Assembly (NCBI RefSeq): GCF_016545825.1
Contig: NC_052613.1
Span: 2,728,001-2,792,000, forward strand
Length of the DNA: 64,000 nucleotides
Source of the DNA: Eucalyptus grandis
Lineage: Eukaryota; Streptophyta; Magnoliopsida; Myrtales; Myrtaceae
Direction: 5' to 3'
A program made the translations under genes and the position numbers. Shown here piece by piece: positions 53,195-64,000 of the stretch (its first letter is position 1; the number at the start of each line of letters is the position of its first letter). The notes below the pieces were generated by a model. The model searched no databases, was not told the origin of the DNA, and worked only from the letters and a program-made list of their open reading frames with translations.

Positions 53195-54162
53195 GAGAAA
53201 ATATCAGGTGTGTTTAACATGACATAAATGATGGTGCAATAAACCATACACTGAACGAAACGTGGCAAATTCAGGCCCACCTGAATGTCTCCACTACTCC
53301 GTTAACACTCCGTCTCTCTCCCCTTTACTCTCTTTCCTCGCCTCCGTTTCTGCCCGTGACCCTCTCTCTCCCTCTTCTCTCTCTACTTCTCTTTTCTTTC
53401 CTCTTGCGTCTGCCATGGTTCGAGCTCGAGTTGGCTCATGGATGACCTGCTCACAAGCATGCTGACGCTCATATATGGCTGTCACCGCCTGTGCGGGGGC
53501 GCGGAACACAGGGACTCGCTCGAGAAGATTAGACCCATCTACCAAATGGTCTTTGGGACGACAACCAAATGGGTAGACGGACAAGGAGATATGAAATGAA
53601 AATAAAAACCCAAACTTTCTTGAAGAGTCTCAGCGGGCGGGGTCGGATGCGGAGCTGGGAGGAGGAAATGAGCAAATGGGTTTTGTAAACGGACGCGTTG
53701 GCGTATCGGGTCGGCTTCGGTTTCCTAATTTAATGCGATTTTATCACGTGGATCGTCCTCGCCTGTTCCTGTGTATTGTTTTTTCCCATCCATCATCGAC
53801 GACACTCGCTCGACCTCAAACTCGGAGCTTTGGTTAGCACTCGAGTTTTGAGCTCAGCCTCAAGCCATCTCACCACAAATGAAGCTCGATGCAGTCTTCA
53901 TTTGGCGGCGCGCTGTCCCTCCTTGACCTGAAGTGACCATGAGCCAACTCGAGCTCGAGCCATGGCAGACTTAAGAGGAAAGAAAAGAGAAGTAGAGACA
54001 GAAGAAGGGGAGAGAGAGTTGTGGGCAGAAATGAAGGGAAGGAGAGAGAGACGTAATTAATGGAGAGAGTGGGGGGCTAACAGGTGGGCCCAAATTTGCC
54101 ATTAGTGTATGGTTTACTGCACCATCCTACGTGGCATATTAAGCACGCCTAATATTTTCTTC
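53195..54162. mobile_element. Mutator-like element (968 bp) in CRK copy 3 promoter
   Basis: Starts GAGAAAATATCAGGTGTG and ends CACGCCTAATATTTTCTTC. The inverted ends run about 85 bp and share GATGGTGCA and AAACCATACACT words. Flanks GGTAGATAG (53186-53194) and CGTAGATAG (54163-54171) make a 9-bp duplication with one mismatch, the Mutator hallmark. The copy 2 promoter has a single GGTAGATAG at about 19336. The interior (53295-53960) is CT-rich then GC-rich, possibly captured DNA, with no recognised product. Confidence 0.75.
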
Positions 54163-54171
54163 CGTAGATAG

Positions 54172-55427
54172 AGGTCAGTCGCATGGGAAGATTCTTTTGT
54201 TAAAAGATTTTATGTCACGAAATTTTGGATTTTACCAAGTTGTAATATACGCACCAAAAGAAAAAGTTAATAAACTTCCAACTCAAACTGATACTAATAT
54301 AGCACCAAAAGTTCCTTACCAAAAAAAAATATAGCACCAAAAGTTATTATGTTTCAAGGTAAAAGCAATAAAATTTACCAGTAGAGTTAAATATCAAAAA
54401 AACCGTTAAAATGAAAAAAAAAATGCAATTAAAGTTGCAATCACAGAAAAATAGACATCAATATCAAGTAATTCTAATATCAAAGATAAAATGAAGTACT
54501 ATGGCACCACACTTAGGTTAAAATTCGTGGCGCTTGAACTTTTTGCCATAATATAAATGGTTAGGTGACGGAGAAAAAGTAACCAAAATCATTTTTCCTA
54601 TGGAAAAAGCCATAAATTTGAAATCTTGATGGTGAAAATCCAGAAACCTAAAGGTAAACAAATTCAAAAGGAAAATGATGAAAAAAATTAAAAAGAGGAT
54701 TATGTTGAAAAGTGTCGATTTAACCATTTATTAGGAAATCAAAGAACGAAAGTCTTCAATTTTTAACCATGATTTTTCACATTTTATGTGTAATTAGATA
54801 AGATTTTTATAATAATACAAATAAAACGAGGCACACAAAACCTAGGGACGAGAAAAAAACGGTTTGCCTACTACTATCCCAAAAAAGTTGCAATTGAAGT
54901 CATGACCATGGAAAATTGGACGTTTAGATCACGTAGTTCTTTTTAGGTTTTAAATTCTTCGCAGTTGAAATTTTTTGCCATGAGACAAATGGTTAGGTGA
55001 TGGAAGAAAAAGTAATCAAAAGCATTTTCTCATGGGAAAAACCGATGAATAAGAAATTTTGATGGCAAAAGCTCTAGAAATTCAAAGGTAAACAAATTCA
55101 AAAGGAAAATGACAGAAAAAGGAAAAACAATTAAAGAGGGGATTATGTCCAAAGGTGCTGTCTAATCAAGGTATGGTTCTTTCACATGATGTGAGTAATT
55201 TGATAAGATTTCTATAACATTACAAATAAAATGAGGTTTGCCAATTACCATCCACAACAGAGTTCATTGGTTTCATTATCACTAACACCTTTAAAACTTT
55301 TGACTATTTCCAATATGCAATCACAGAGAAAATCAATACGAACCGTCCAATTAGGAAAATGATAAAAAAAAAAAAAGAGAAAAGGATTTGCGTGCTTGTC
55401 GACCAAGGGAAGACTTCATACAATCAA
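54172..55427. repeat. Spacer repeat unit 4, first part
   Basis: Matches 19337-20255 and then 23117-23410 without the LTR present there. Resumes at 62211 after the nested LTR pair. No gene. Confidence 0.65.
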
Positions 55428-57162
55428 TGTGACATCCTGATTTTCGAATCTGATTTCGATAAGATGAAATGAGCTTTTCATCGATGCGCCTATAGCATTT
55501 TTCTTTGAGTTGACCATTTACGAGTTAACTAGTCTATCAAGTAAAGCCGTTAAGAAATATAGCGCAATAACCTTGAGAATTTGACTTGAAATTGATTTTT
55601 CGAGTGTGCTAGTCTGCAATGGTCATTACGGCACCATTAAAATCGATCAGAGATCGGAGATAGGTCGATTCGATAGAGGTATGTGATTAGTGTATGGGTG
55701 ATTACACCTAATTGCAAAAATTCTGTCAAACGGCACTAAACCAATTTTTCTAGTCATTTTCGTACCCTATGTCCGTATTTGAAACCTCGAGATTTTCATA
55801 ACAACCGAGAGTCACCAATGTATTGAAGATGTACGTTGTAGCTCAAAAATAATCGACCACGGGTCAATTACATTAAAAATTCTTAGAAGCTACATGATAG
55901 ATTAGGATGCGCTAAAATTGCGTCAGATTAAAATTAACCGTGAAATTTTCGATGACCTATGTTGTGTTGAAGGGATATCTATATGATCCAATCGATTTCA
56001 AAAATTGAAAGTTCTGTCGTGTCACGATTCATTTTAGGAACATCAACTCATCTTCTGAAGAATTTTCAAAAATTCCGGGATTTTTACGGAAAATCGATTA
56101 AGACGATTTGGAAAACGAATAAAAATTCAAATGGGCTAAATTGAAGGGAATTTTGACTTCTAGATCGAGCTACTTGGTGACAGGAAAGTGTGGAAATTGT
56201 ACGGGCTTTTTCTTCAACGAAATTGGACCTCAAATTGGAGAATTCATGAAGAAATTGAAGCCCCAAAGTTGTGAAATTCGAAATTAGGTATGAGGCTGCA
56301 AAATGGGACTTCAAATTGGATTATTTATGGAAATTCTAAGCGAGAAAGTATTCGGAGACATTGTGATATGCATGAAGACTAGGGGACCAAGTATTTATGG
56401 AATTGGATGAGCTTGTTGACCTTGGCCTCCCTTTTCCCCATCTTCACTTTCAAGCCAGCTGCGCCGAACTCCCTCTCCACGGCTCTCTTTCATTTTCCCT
56501 TTTTGTTTCTGCCTTCCCTCATTCTTCCTTCGGCGCAGCCCATCCCCACGATCGTCTCTCACTCCCTCACGCCTGCAACTTCAGCTTCTTTCATTTGTTG
56601 TTTTTCATCTCCATCGAATTCCCCTCTGCATGCCACACCTCCACTCAGTCAACCAAAGAAGTCCTCCCCACCAACGTTGACTCCTCCTGCCAGCAACGCC
56701 CACGCGTCTTCAGCCTCCACCGAATCCATTTTCCCTGCTCCGCTCACGCTGCCACTTCACCCAACGTTTCAGACCCAGCAAACTTCCGTGGACGTCAGCA
56801 GCTTATCTTCCCCTTCGCACGCCCGAGTCAACCTTCGCCCGTGAAGCCCCTGCCGTTGACGCCTGTTGCTCCCTCTCCGTTGCTCTTCACGTTCGGCCCA
56901 CAGCCCACCAAAGCAACGCCACTCGAAGCCCTACTACAGCAGCCTAGTCCAATGGATTTCAGCCCGCGAGATCAACCCATCATTTCAGCCCAGTCCAGTG
57001 TTCTCTGCCAGCAGCCCGTGAACTTCAGCCCACCGAAGTCAGTCCAGCAACCCACTCATTTTCTATTCCAGCCCATCTTCAGCCTTTGGTCCAGCCCACT
57101 TGAAGCCCACACAGCCAAGCCCAACCACAGTTCAACGCAGACCAAGCCCAGCTATTTGCTAT

Positions 57163-60100
57163 TGTGACAGCCTGAATTTTCAGAATTTGTTTTCGATTAA
57201 ATAAATCGAGCATTTCGTCAACACGTCATAGTCTTTATTCTCTGCCCGATCACTCATGAGATAACTAGACTATTTTTGGAAATCATTAAGAGATTTTAAC
57301 GTAATAAACTTGAGAATTTCGACTAGGAATTAACTGCTCGACCGTGTTGGTCTGTAAGGGTCATTACGGCACTATCAGAAATCGATCAGAGATCGGAGAT
57401 AGATAGATAGATTTGACTGAGATATGTGATCAGGATGTGGGTGATTCCATTTGACTGCAAAATTCTCATCGAACGGCATTAGAACGATTTTTCTATCATT
57501 TATGTACCCGATGTTTGTAATTGAAATCTTGAGATTTTCACGACAATCAAGGGTCGCCAATGTATCAAAGATATACATTGTGACTCGAGATAAATCGATC
57601 ACGGGTCAATTGCACAAAAATTCCTAAAAATTACCCGGTAAACTAGGTCACGCTAAAAGCGCACTAGAGTGAAATTAACCGCAAATTTGAACTTGTTTTT
57701 AGAAATTGAAAGTTCTATCATGTCATGATCTATTTTAGGAACGTCGATTCACTCTTTGAAGAATTTTTGGAGATTTCAAGATTTTCACGGAAAATCAATT
57801 CGGATGTTGTGGAAAATTAGCGAAAATTCTGATATGCCAAATTAAATGAAATTTGGACTTCCAAGCCGAGCTTTTGAGTGTTGGGGACTTGCAGAAAAGT
57901 GTACGGGATTTTTCTTCATCAAAATTGGATGCTGATTTGGAAAATTTCGCGAAGAAATTGGAGCTGAAATTTAGTGAAATTCGGAGCTTCAAGGGGGTGG
58001 GGTGCAACATTTGATTTTAAGTTGGATTATTTGTGGATATTAAGGCAAGAAAGTAAAAGCGGGGGACATGCCATAAATGGAGGGATTAAAATTGTTGATT
58101 TCTTGTCCTGGCTTCTCCCGCACGGCTCCCCCTTCCCATCTCCTCGACCCCTCTTCGTTTGCTTTCATTTTCAACCACGGAAGCAAGCTGTCTCTCTCCA
58201 CTGAATTTCTCTCTCTCTGCACGCGTATTTGCTTTTTTTTTTTTTCCCAAAGTCATTGCCTTCTTTGCCGAGCTTGCTGCTCCACGTTTAGGCTGCAGCT
58301 GCCAGCTCACGCCATCCACCAACTTGAGTCCTCTTCGGTCAAGATTTCCCCGGCTGAAGACCACCGAAGTTGACCGGCCTCTTCTCCACGCGGCCATCCC
58401 CACTTCTCTCTGTCCCCTGGCCTTGCAGCTCCTCCACGCGTGGTCAACAGCCAGCAACTTTGGCCATCGAGGACTCGCGGATACCTGCTCCACCGTTGAC
58501 CGCAAGCCAACGAAGCTGCTGCACGTTCGTCCGTGTCTCTCGCACGAAGCAGCCCCATTCCTCGTGCTTCAGCCCATAGCTCGGCAATTTCAGCAAGCCC
58601 AGTCCGCATCTTCACGGCCCATCTCCTTCAGCCCGCGAAATTTGCAGCTCCAATCCAGCCCACAGGTTCAGTTCAGCCCATCTTCAGCCCAGCGAAATTT
58701 TAAAGTGCAGCAGTCCAGCCCGCAGCCCAAAACTTCAGCAGCTCCTTTGGGCTTTCTTGTTCAGCCCGAGCAAAGTCCAGCAAGACCAGCAAGCCCACGC
58801 CTTTTGAAGCCCCAATTTGGCCCAAGAGTTCAATAGTCCAGCCCATCTTGGGCCCGCGAAATCAGCCTGCTTCAGGCCTAGCCCAATTTAGCAATAAATC
58901 TCAATTTGGGCTAAGATTTGTTGGGCAAGTTCTAGGCCCGGTCCGAGCCCAAGTTCAATCGCCGTCGTGCCATCGTCACAGTAAACTAGCTTCCGCAATA
59001 AACCAGTGAGTTTATGCACTAAACTCTTCTTAGTAGGTTCATGACGTCTAAGGGGTGTTTAGTTTAATTTAATTAGGAATTAGGTGGTTAGATTAAATTA
59101 GTGATGTAATTAGTTAATTTGGCATGTTAGGTGGTTAGATTAAATTAATTAAGGCCTAGATAGGATGTGCTATTTATCTAGGAGGGTTTGAGAATTTTCC
59201 GAGCCTCGTATCGAATTTAATTTAGTGATTCTGGGGCCTGTGATAGTATTTTTAGAATCTAAATTGATTTATTTTATTAATTTTAGTAATTAATTATTAG
59301 TTATTTTTCCGGAAATTAGACCGGGATAGCTGGTAACCGGAATTTTGTGCCGATTACAATGGTGTGGTTAATTTCTGCAATTGAGTATTAAATTTTGCAA
59401 ATTGGGTGCTGATTGTAAATTTGAGTATCTAATTCCAAAAATTATGAATTTCCAATATTTGTTTAGAAAATCCTGGGTGTTGGATTTTGACACTGAAAAT
59501 AATTTTAAGTACTATATAAAATAGTGGGATTTTAAAAGAACGAATATCGGATTTTCTAGGGTGAATTGACTGTATACCCACACACGACTATTTTACTATG
59601 TATTTCTAATACGAAGAAAAAGGCCAGGTTCACCATTTTAATTGAGCCATTTGAGTGTAATGCACGGTACCCTAGGCCATACTTGAGTGATCGTGTTGGT
59701 TAAGAGAAACCGTCCTAGGCTATTAAGCTGGACGTTACCCCTATATGGGACGCCCCTAGATGACGGGAAGCTGGTCACAGTAGATTCTAGACCCTATGCT
59801 CCTTTGGGAAAGCCGTTGACGTAGTGATGTGCCATGCTCAATAGGGTGAGACGATGCCTGGCAATGGTAGAAGACTTCCGAACAAAGAGTAGGTCGTGCT
59901 ATATGCTGAGATCAAACTAGGAATGCATGATAAATTGAGTTGAATGCGTTGGATTATGGGACAAAATTGTGTGGCACGGTATAGGATGTGTCATAATCAT
60001 TTGGCCCTATAATCAGGACTCCTGTGCTTATTTGAGTATTTCAATATGGCGTTCCAGTTAATTGAGCTTAGTTGTTGCTCATGCTTTCATGTTGTCTAAG

Positions 60101-60628
60101 ATATAAAATGTACTAACCTGCAGGGTGATCTGAGACGAGATAAGTCTCCTTGGTTGTGTGCTTGTGTGGTTAGGACACCTCTGGGCATATTTCCCTCATA
60201 ATCGGGGTTTAAAGCATGGACTTGCTGAGACATTGTCTCATTGGTTATTGTATAACCATTTTTAGGTCCTTAGAAGGTGGTTGTGGAGGACCAAAGCCCC
60301 GAAGTTTGTGGAGGTGGAGTTAGAAGGATTGGCGTATGTGTTTGATTAGTATGTCGTAGAACAATACCTTTGTTTTTTAGAACCGACCTTCTTGTAAACT
60401 TTTGACCAGACTCTTTTTGTATCTGAACCCGTTGTTTAGAAAAGCATGTTTCGTTTTGTGAATCTATTGTCCTGCTTTTTTTATCCCGAGATGGTTACTA
60501 TTAGGGGATTTATTATTTACTTCCGCATGTGCAATAAAACGAAAATGGTCGGCGACTTGTCCTGGGAAGTCGCAAAATATTGTCGACCAGAGAGGGATGG
60601 GCACACACTCGAGGATCGGGGCGTGATA
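57163..60628 (+). mobile_element. Nested solo LTR (3.47 kb) of the same family
   Basis: Starts TGTGACAGCCTG and ends GATCGGGGCGTGATA. Its flanks GCTAT (57158-57162) and GCTGT (60629-60633) differ by one base. It aligns along its length with the two host pieces, e.g. GATCAGAGATCGGAGATAG and CTTCCGCA/GCAATAAA. The terminal CA has become TA. Its own Pro/Ser-rich frame is 58159-58836. Confidence 0.75.
59513..59520 (+). promoter_or_regulatory. TATA box of the nested LTR
   Basis: TATATAAA followed by a purine-rich start region. The outer LTR has the equivalent TATATAAAA at 61148-61156, supporting plus-strand orientation. Confidence 0.4.
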
Positions 60629-61147
60629 GCTGTGGGCTTGCAAGGCCTTTTTGAACCAGTCCAAGTGCCCATTGATGCCGCCGAAAGTTCGGATTTCGGT
60701 CACCGTCACGCCACCGTCATGGTGAGCTAGTTTTCGCATTAAACCGATGAGCTTATGCATTAAACTATACTTAGTAGGTTAATGACATTTAAGGGGTGTT
60801 TAGATGAATTTAAGTTTAAATTAGTGTAGTTTAATTAGTTCAATAGGTGGTTAGATTAATAATTTTTAGCCTAAGTTTATATTTTTCGTATTTAAATTTA
60901 TTTATTTAATTAATTTTAGTAATTATTTAATTATTGAATATTTTTTGAAAACTAGACCGGATAGCCGGTGACCGGAATTTCATGCTGATTGCAATGGTGT
61001 GGTTAGTTTATGCAATTGGATGTTAATTTGTGCAAATTAAGTGTTGATTGGAATTTTGAGTATTTAATTTCAAAATTTGTGAATTTCAATAATTATTCAA
61101 AAAATCCCGGGTGTCGGATTTTTAACACCGAAAATGGTTTTATATAC

Positions 61148-61156
61148 TATATAAAA
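61148..61156 (+). promoter_or_regulatory. TATA box of the outer LTR
   Basis: TATATAAAA at the position equivalent to 59513-59520 of the nested copy. Confidence 0.4.
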
Positions 61157-62210
61157 CAATGTGATTTTAAATTGGAGGTTATGAATTCTTTGGGTCCAAT
61201 CTGATCGTGTACCGACACACGACTATTTTCACCGAGTATTTTTAATATGAAGAAAATAGGCTAGGATCACTATTTTAATTGAAGCATTTGAGTGCAATGC
61301 ACAGTGTCCTAGGCCGAGATTGATTGGTCATGTGTTGGTTAAGAGAATCCGTCTCGAGCGTTTACGCCAGACATTACTAAATCCCTTTTCAGATTACCCA
61401 TGCATTAGGGTATCTTGTCGCAATAGATTCTGGACCTATACTCATTTCAGATAACCGTCTATGAGAGACGTAGCCGTGCTCAATGAGGAAGAGATGATAC
61501 CTGGCTACGCTAGTAGACAGCCAAACATGGGAGACGGCTGTGCCTTGAAGGGCTTAATTAACAATTGAAAAGCATGATTGTTTGAGTTTGATGCGCCTAA
61601 TTATGAGACAAAACTGTGTAGCATGGTATGGGATGTGTCATAACAGTTTGGCCTTATAATCGGGACCCTTGTGATTAATTGAGTTGATGATATCTTTCAA
61701 TTGTTATGTGCATTAATTATATACATTGCGATATGAATTGAGCTGACATGCAAGAAGGAACTGAGGCGAGGTAAGTCATCTGTTCTATTTGCGTGATTGT
61801 ATGGTTAGGACGCTTCTAGGCGTATTTCCCTCCTAATCGGGGTTTAGAGCATGAACTTACTGAGATTTATATCTCACCCCGTCGTAGGCTTAAATTTTTA
61901 GAATCGTAGAGTGAAGGGTCTAGAACCGAATTGAGGCAACCTGAAGAGTAGGTTAGATAGGACAACCTCCTTTTGAGAACTAGTCTTTTGGTTATGGACT
62001 TGTGTACATGACTCAATGTGTATATAAAAGCGTGGTTTGTTTGTAAATGTGTTGTCCTGCTTTTCTATCCGAGATGGTTACTATTAGGGGATTTATTTTC
62101 ACTTCCGCATGTGCAATAAAATGAAAGGGTCAGTGACTCATCCCGGGAAGTCGCATAATTTTTATCAACCACAGAGAGATGGGCATGCGCTCGAGGATCG
62201 GGACGTGACA

Positions 62211-63653
62211 GTCAACTTTTCCTCTTCCATGGAGCAACTCTTCAAAAGAGAAAAGAGAAAAGTTTTTGTTTTTTGATAAAAAAGACGAGTATGACCCAAA
62301 AAAAAAGTTTTCTGGTGACATGACAACATCGATCCACATCCATCTCTCTCTTGAACTTAGCTAAAATATAGTTTCCATTCACCCCTAGTTTAACTTTCAT
62401 AGTAAAAGGAGCTTAAATCCTTCATTTCTAAACTCGAGCTCATCACACATCTTAATTTTTTTTTAATTATTATATGAAATTACTAACTTTAATCAAGTGA
62501 TATATCAAAATTTTCTCTAATTGAGTTATCAATTAAGTTTGGATCCTTAACTATTATTTGAGTTAGTCATCTATCTAATGCCAAAAAATCAGTGCTACAT
62601 TTATCCTTAATTAAATTTCGTGTCTCAAAAAAAATTATAACGGTTAATCTCTAATTAGTTTTCATGTCATAAATAAAATATTGACCAATGTTTCCTTTGT
62701 CGGCTTCGGTTCAATATTCTAGATAATTATGAACATGGAAACACATTTGGTAAACAATTTGGATGATTGATGTATGACTTGATTCCTCATGAAAATTCAC
62801 CATAGATGGGTCTTTTAAATGACATTGTTTTTGGGAAGTCAGATCTGAAAAATAAACTTAGATTGAAAAATATGCTAAAATTTACTAATTTGCGCTAAAA
62901 GCTCCCTCACCTTTCAAAAAGTGGGGAAACAATTACAAGAGTTGATAAATTAGAAAAAAAAATGAATAAAAGTTGGTAAGAATTTAAACGAGAAGTAACC
63001 CAAAACAAGTTGGTTATTATATTTGGAGAAAAGTTGGTAAATAATCAAAAGAAAGACTGACAAATTCATATGGGAGTTAAGTAAATTTAGGCCAATAGTA
63101 AGGATGATAAGTAACAGTTAGTGAGAAAACTTGATAACTTGTAAATTGTGAAAAATTTCTAATAATTTCATAACAAATAAGTTACTGGAAAACAGGGTGA
63201 TCAGTAACTTATCTAATCAATAGTTTTTTAACACGGATGAGATGTTTCAAATTTGTACTTGCACAAATTTTTTTCTTTTAATGAAAGAGAATCATCCCAA
63301 CATAGTATTCCGCTAGGTTGATAAAGGAAAGTCAATGTGTTTTCTTTTTTCCATAGGCAAGGTAACATCATCGTCATGTAAGAATATACCTACTGAAAAT
63401 AGACAAAATAAAGAAAGTAGATTGAACACCAAATTTATGTGATTCGATCGTAGTGATCTATATCCACAAAGCGAGCAATAATGAATTCTACTATGGATGA
63501 AACAATACAATGGAGATTATAATCACACTCGAGTCACTCCAACATTTTCAGTATTTTCGAAGCCCTAATTACACCTAATATCTTACTTAGTGTTTTGCCC
63601 CGAAATTCCTTATGACATAAACTTTCAATCTTGCAAAAATTAAATAAATCTTA
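62211..63653. repeat. Spacer repeat unit 4, second part
   Basis: Matches 23420-25090 and 38010-38215 plus 39880-41335. The CT microsatellite seen in the other copies is deleted at about 63395. No gene. Confidence 0.65.
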
Positions 63654-64000
63654 AGCTCTATTTGTTTCACAGAAAATAACTTCCTAGAAAATGTTTTCCA
63701 AATTTTCTAGTGTTTGTTTCATGGAAAATGAATTGTTTAGGGAAAATATTTTCTATTAATGGAAAAAGGTCTTTTAAAATGGGGAAAATATTTTTCATTT
63801 TTCCATATCTTCTTTTAGACTTTCACCTCACTTTCTCTCATCAAACACATTTTCCTTTTATTTTTATGTTTTTTTTATATATTTTTCAAAATTTGAGTTT
63901 TTAATTATTTTTCCTTTTTTTTTTTTATATTTTTTTCTTCTTGCTTGTCCTTGGTTGGTAAGCAATTGGCAAGGCCAATGAAGAAGAAAAAAATAAAGAA
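63654..64000. mobile_element. Tourist-like MITE, cut by the window end
   Basis: Begins AGCTCTATTTGTTTC after TTA and matches the first two-thirds of 41340-41864. Confidence 0.6.

Larger units (their letters stand above)
55428..62210 (+). mobile_element. Outer solo LTR (~3.3 kb) split by a second copy
   Basis: Starts TGTGACATCCTG and ends GATCGGGACGTGACA, with flanks ATCAA (55423-55427) and GTCAA (62211-62215), a 5-bp duplication with one mismatch. The site at 38010 is empty. Host sequence is 55428-57162 and 60629-62210. The 5' half includes a 256-codon open frame (56397-57167), Pro/Ser-rich with repeated FSP and QP words and no known domain. The ends (GGGACGTGACA) and length fit long-LTR gypsy elements such as Tekay, by inference. 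Confidence 0.75.

Noticed and set aside
53294..53584. 96-codon minus-strand frame in the Mutator-like element
   Set aside because: Considered as a captured gene, but it is charged low-complexity sequence with no family signature, so it was left as possible captured DNA only.

Overview
This is plant nuclear DNA from a dicot. The evidence is interrupted genes with GT-AG introns, a cysteine-rich receptor-like kinase (CRK/DUF26) family, plant LTR retrotransposons with initiator-Met tRNA primer sites, Mutator- and Harbinger-type DNA transposons, and a very AT-rich background with GA/CT microsatellites. The style resembles a woody dicot such as a Myrtaceae species, but that is only an impression.

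The backbone is a minus-strand tandem array of CRK3-like genes that has been blown apart by transposons. Copy 1 (1-4421) runs off the left edge. Copy 2 is at 13645-18730 and copy 3 at 48456-52795. All three keep the same six-exon structure: exon 1 carries the signal peptide and two DUF26 domains, exon 2 the transmembrane helix, and exons 3-6 the kinase. Internal exon sizes are identical (114, 351, 235 and 145 nt). Copy 3 has every kinase motif and is the best candidate for a working receptor. Copy 2 is open but has a Gly-to-Cys change in the glycine loop and ALE in place of APE. Copy 1 has lost the intron 2 acceptor (AG to GG) and has DFR in place of DFG and ASE in place of APE.

The spacers are copies of one mosaic repeat unit, seen at about 5.7-8.3, 19.4-30.0, 36.0-45.2 and 54.2-64.0 kb. 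The middle two also hold the first exon of a CC-type glutaredoxin (GRXC1/C2-like) and the start of a degenerate copia gag. The array implies that a further CRK copy once lay between about 30.0 and 36.0 kb, where only transposons remain.

Comparing spacer copies gives sharp insertion boundaries. Solo LTRs lie at 8962-12916 (perfect 5-bp target duplication), 20256-23111, 46312-48374 (perfect duplication) and 55428-62210, the last split by a second solo LTR of the same family at 57163-60628. A foldback/Mutator-like element at about 30.4-34.5 kb carries two nested Harbinger-like elements. A Pack-MULE-like element at 38216-39763 carries a captured, broken leucine-rich-repeat extensin (LRX) fragment. 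A Mutator-like element with a 9-bp target duplication sits in the promoter of CRK copy 3 (53195-54162). A head-to-head copia chimera lies at 34.5-35.8 kb. No non-coding RNA genes were recognised, and outside the CRKs and the glutaredoxin exon no further intact host genes were found.
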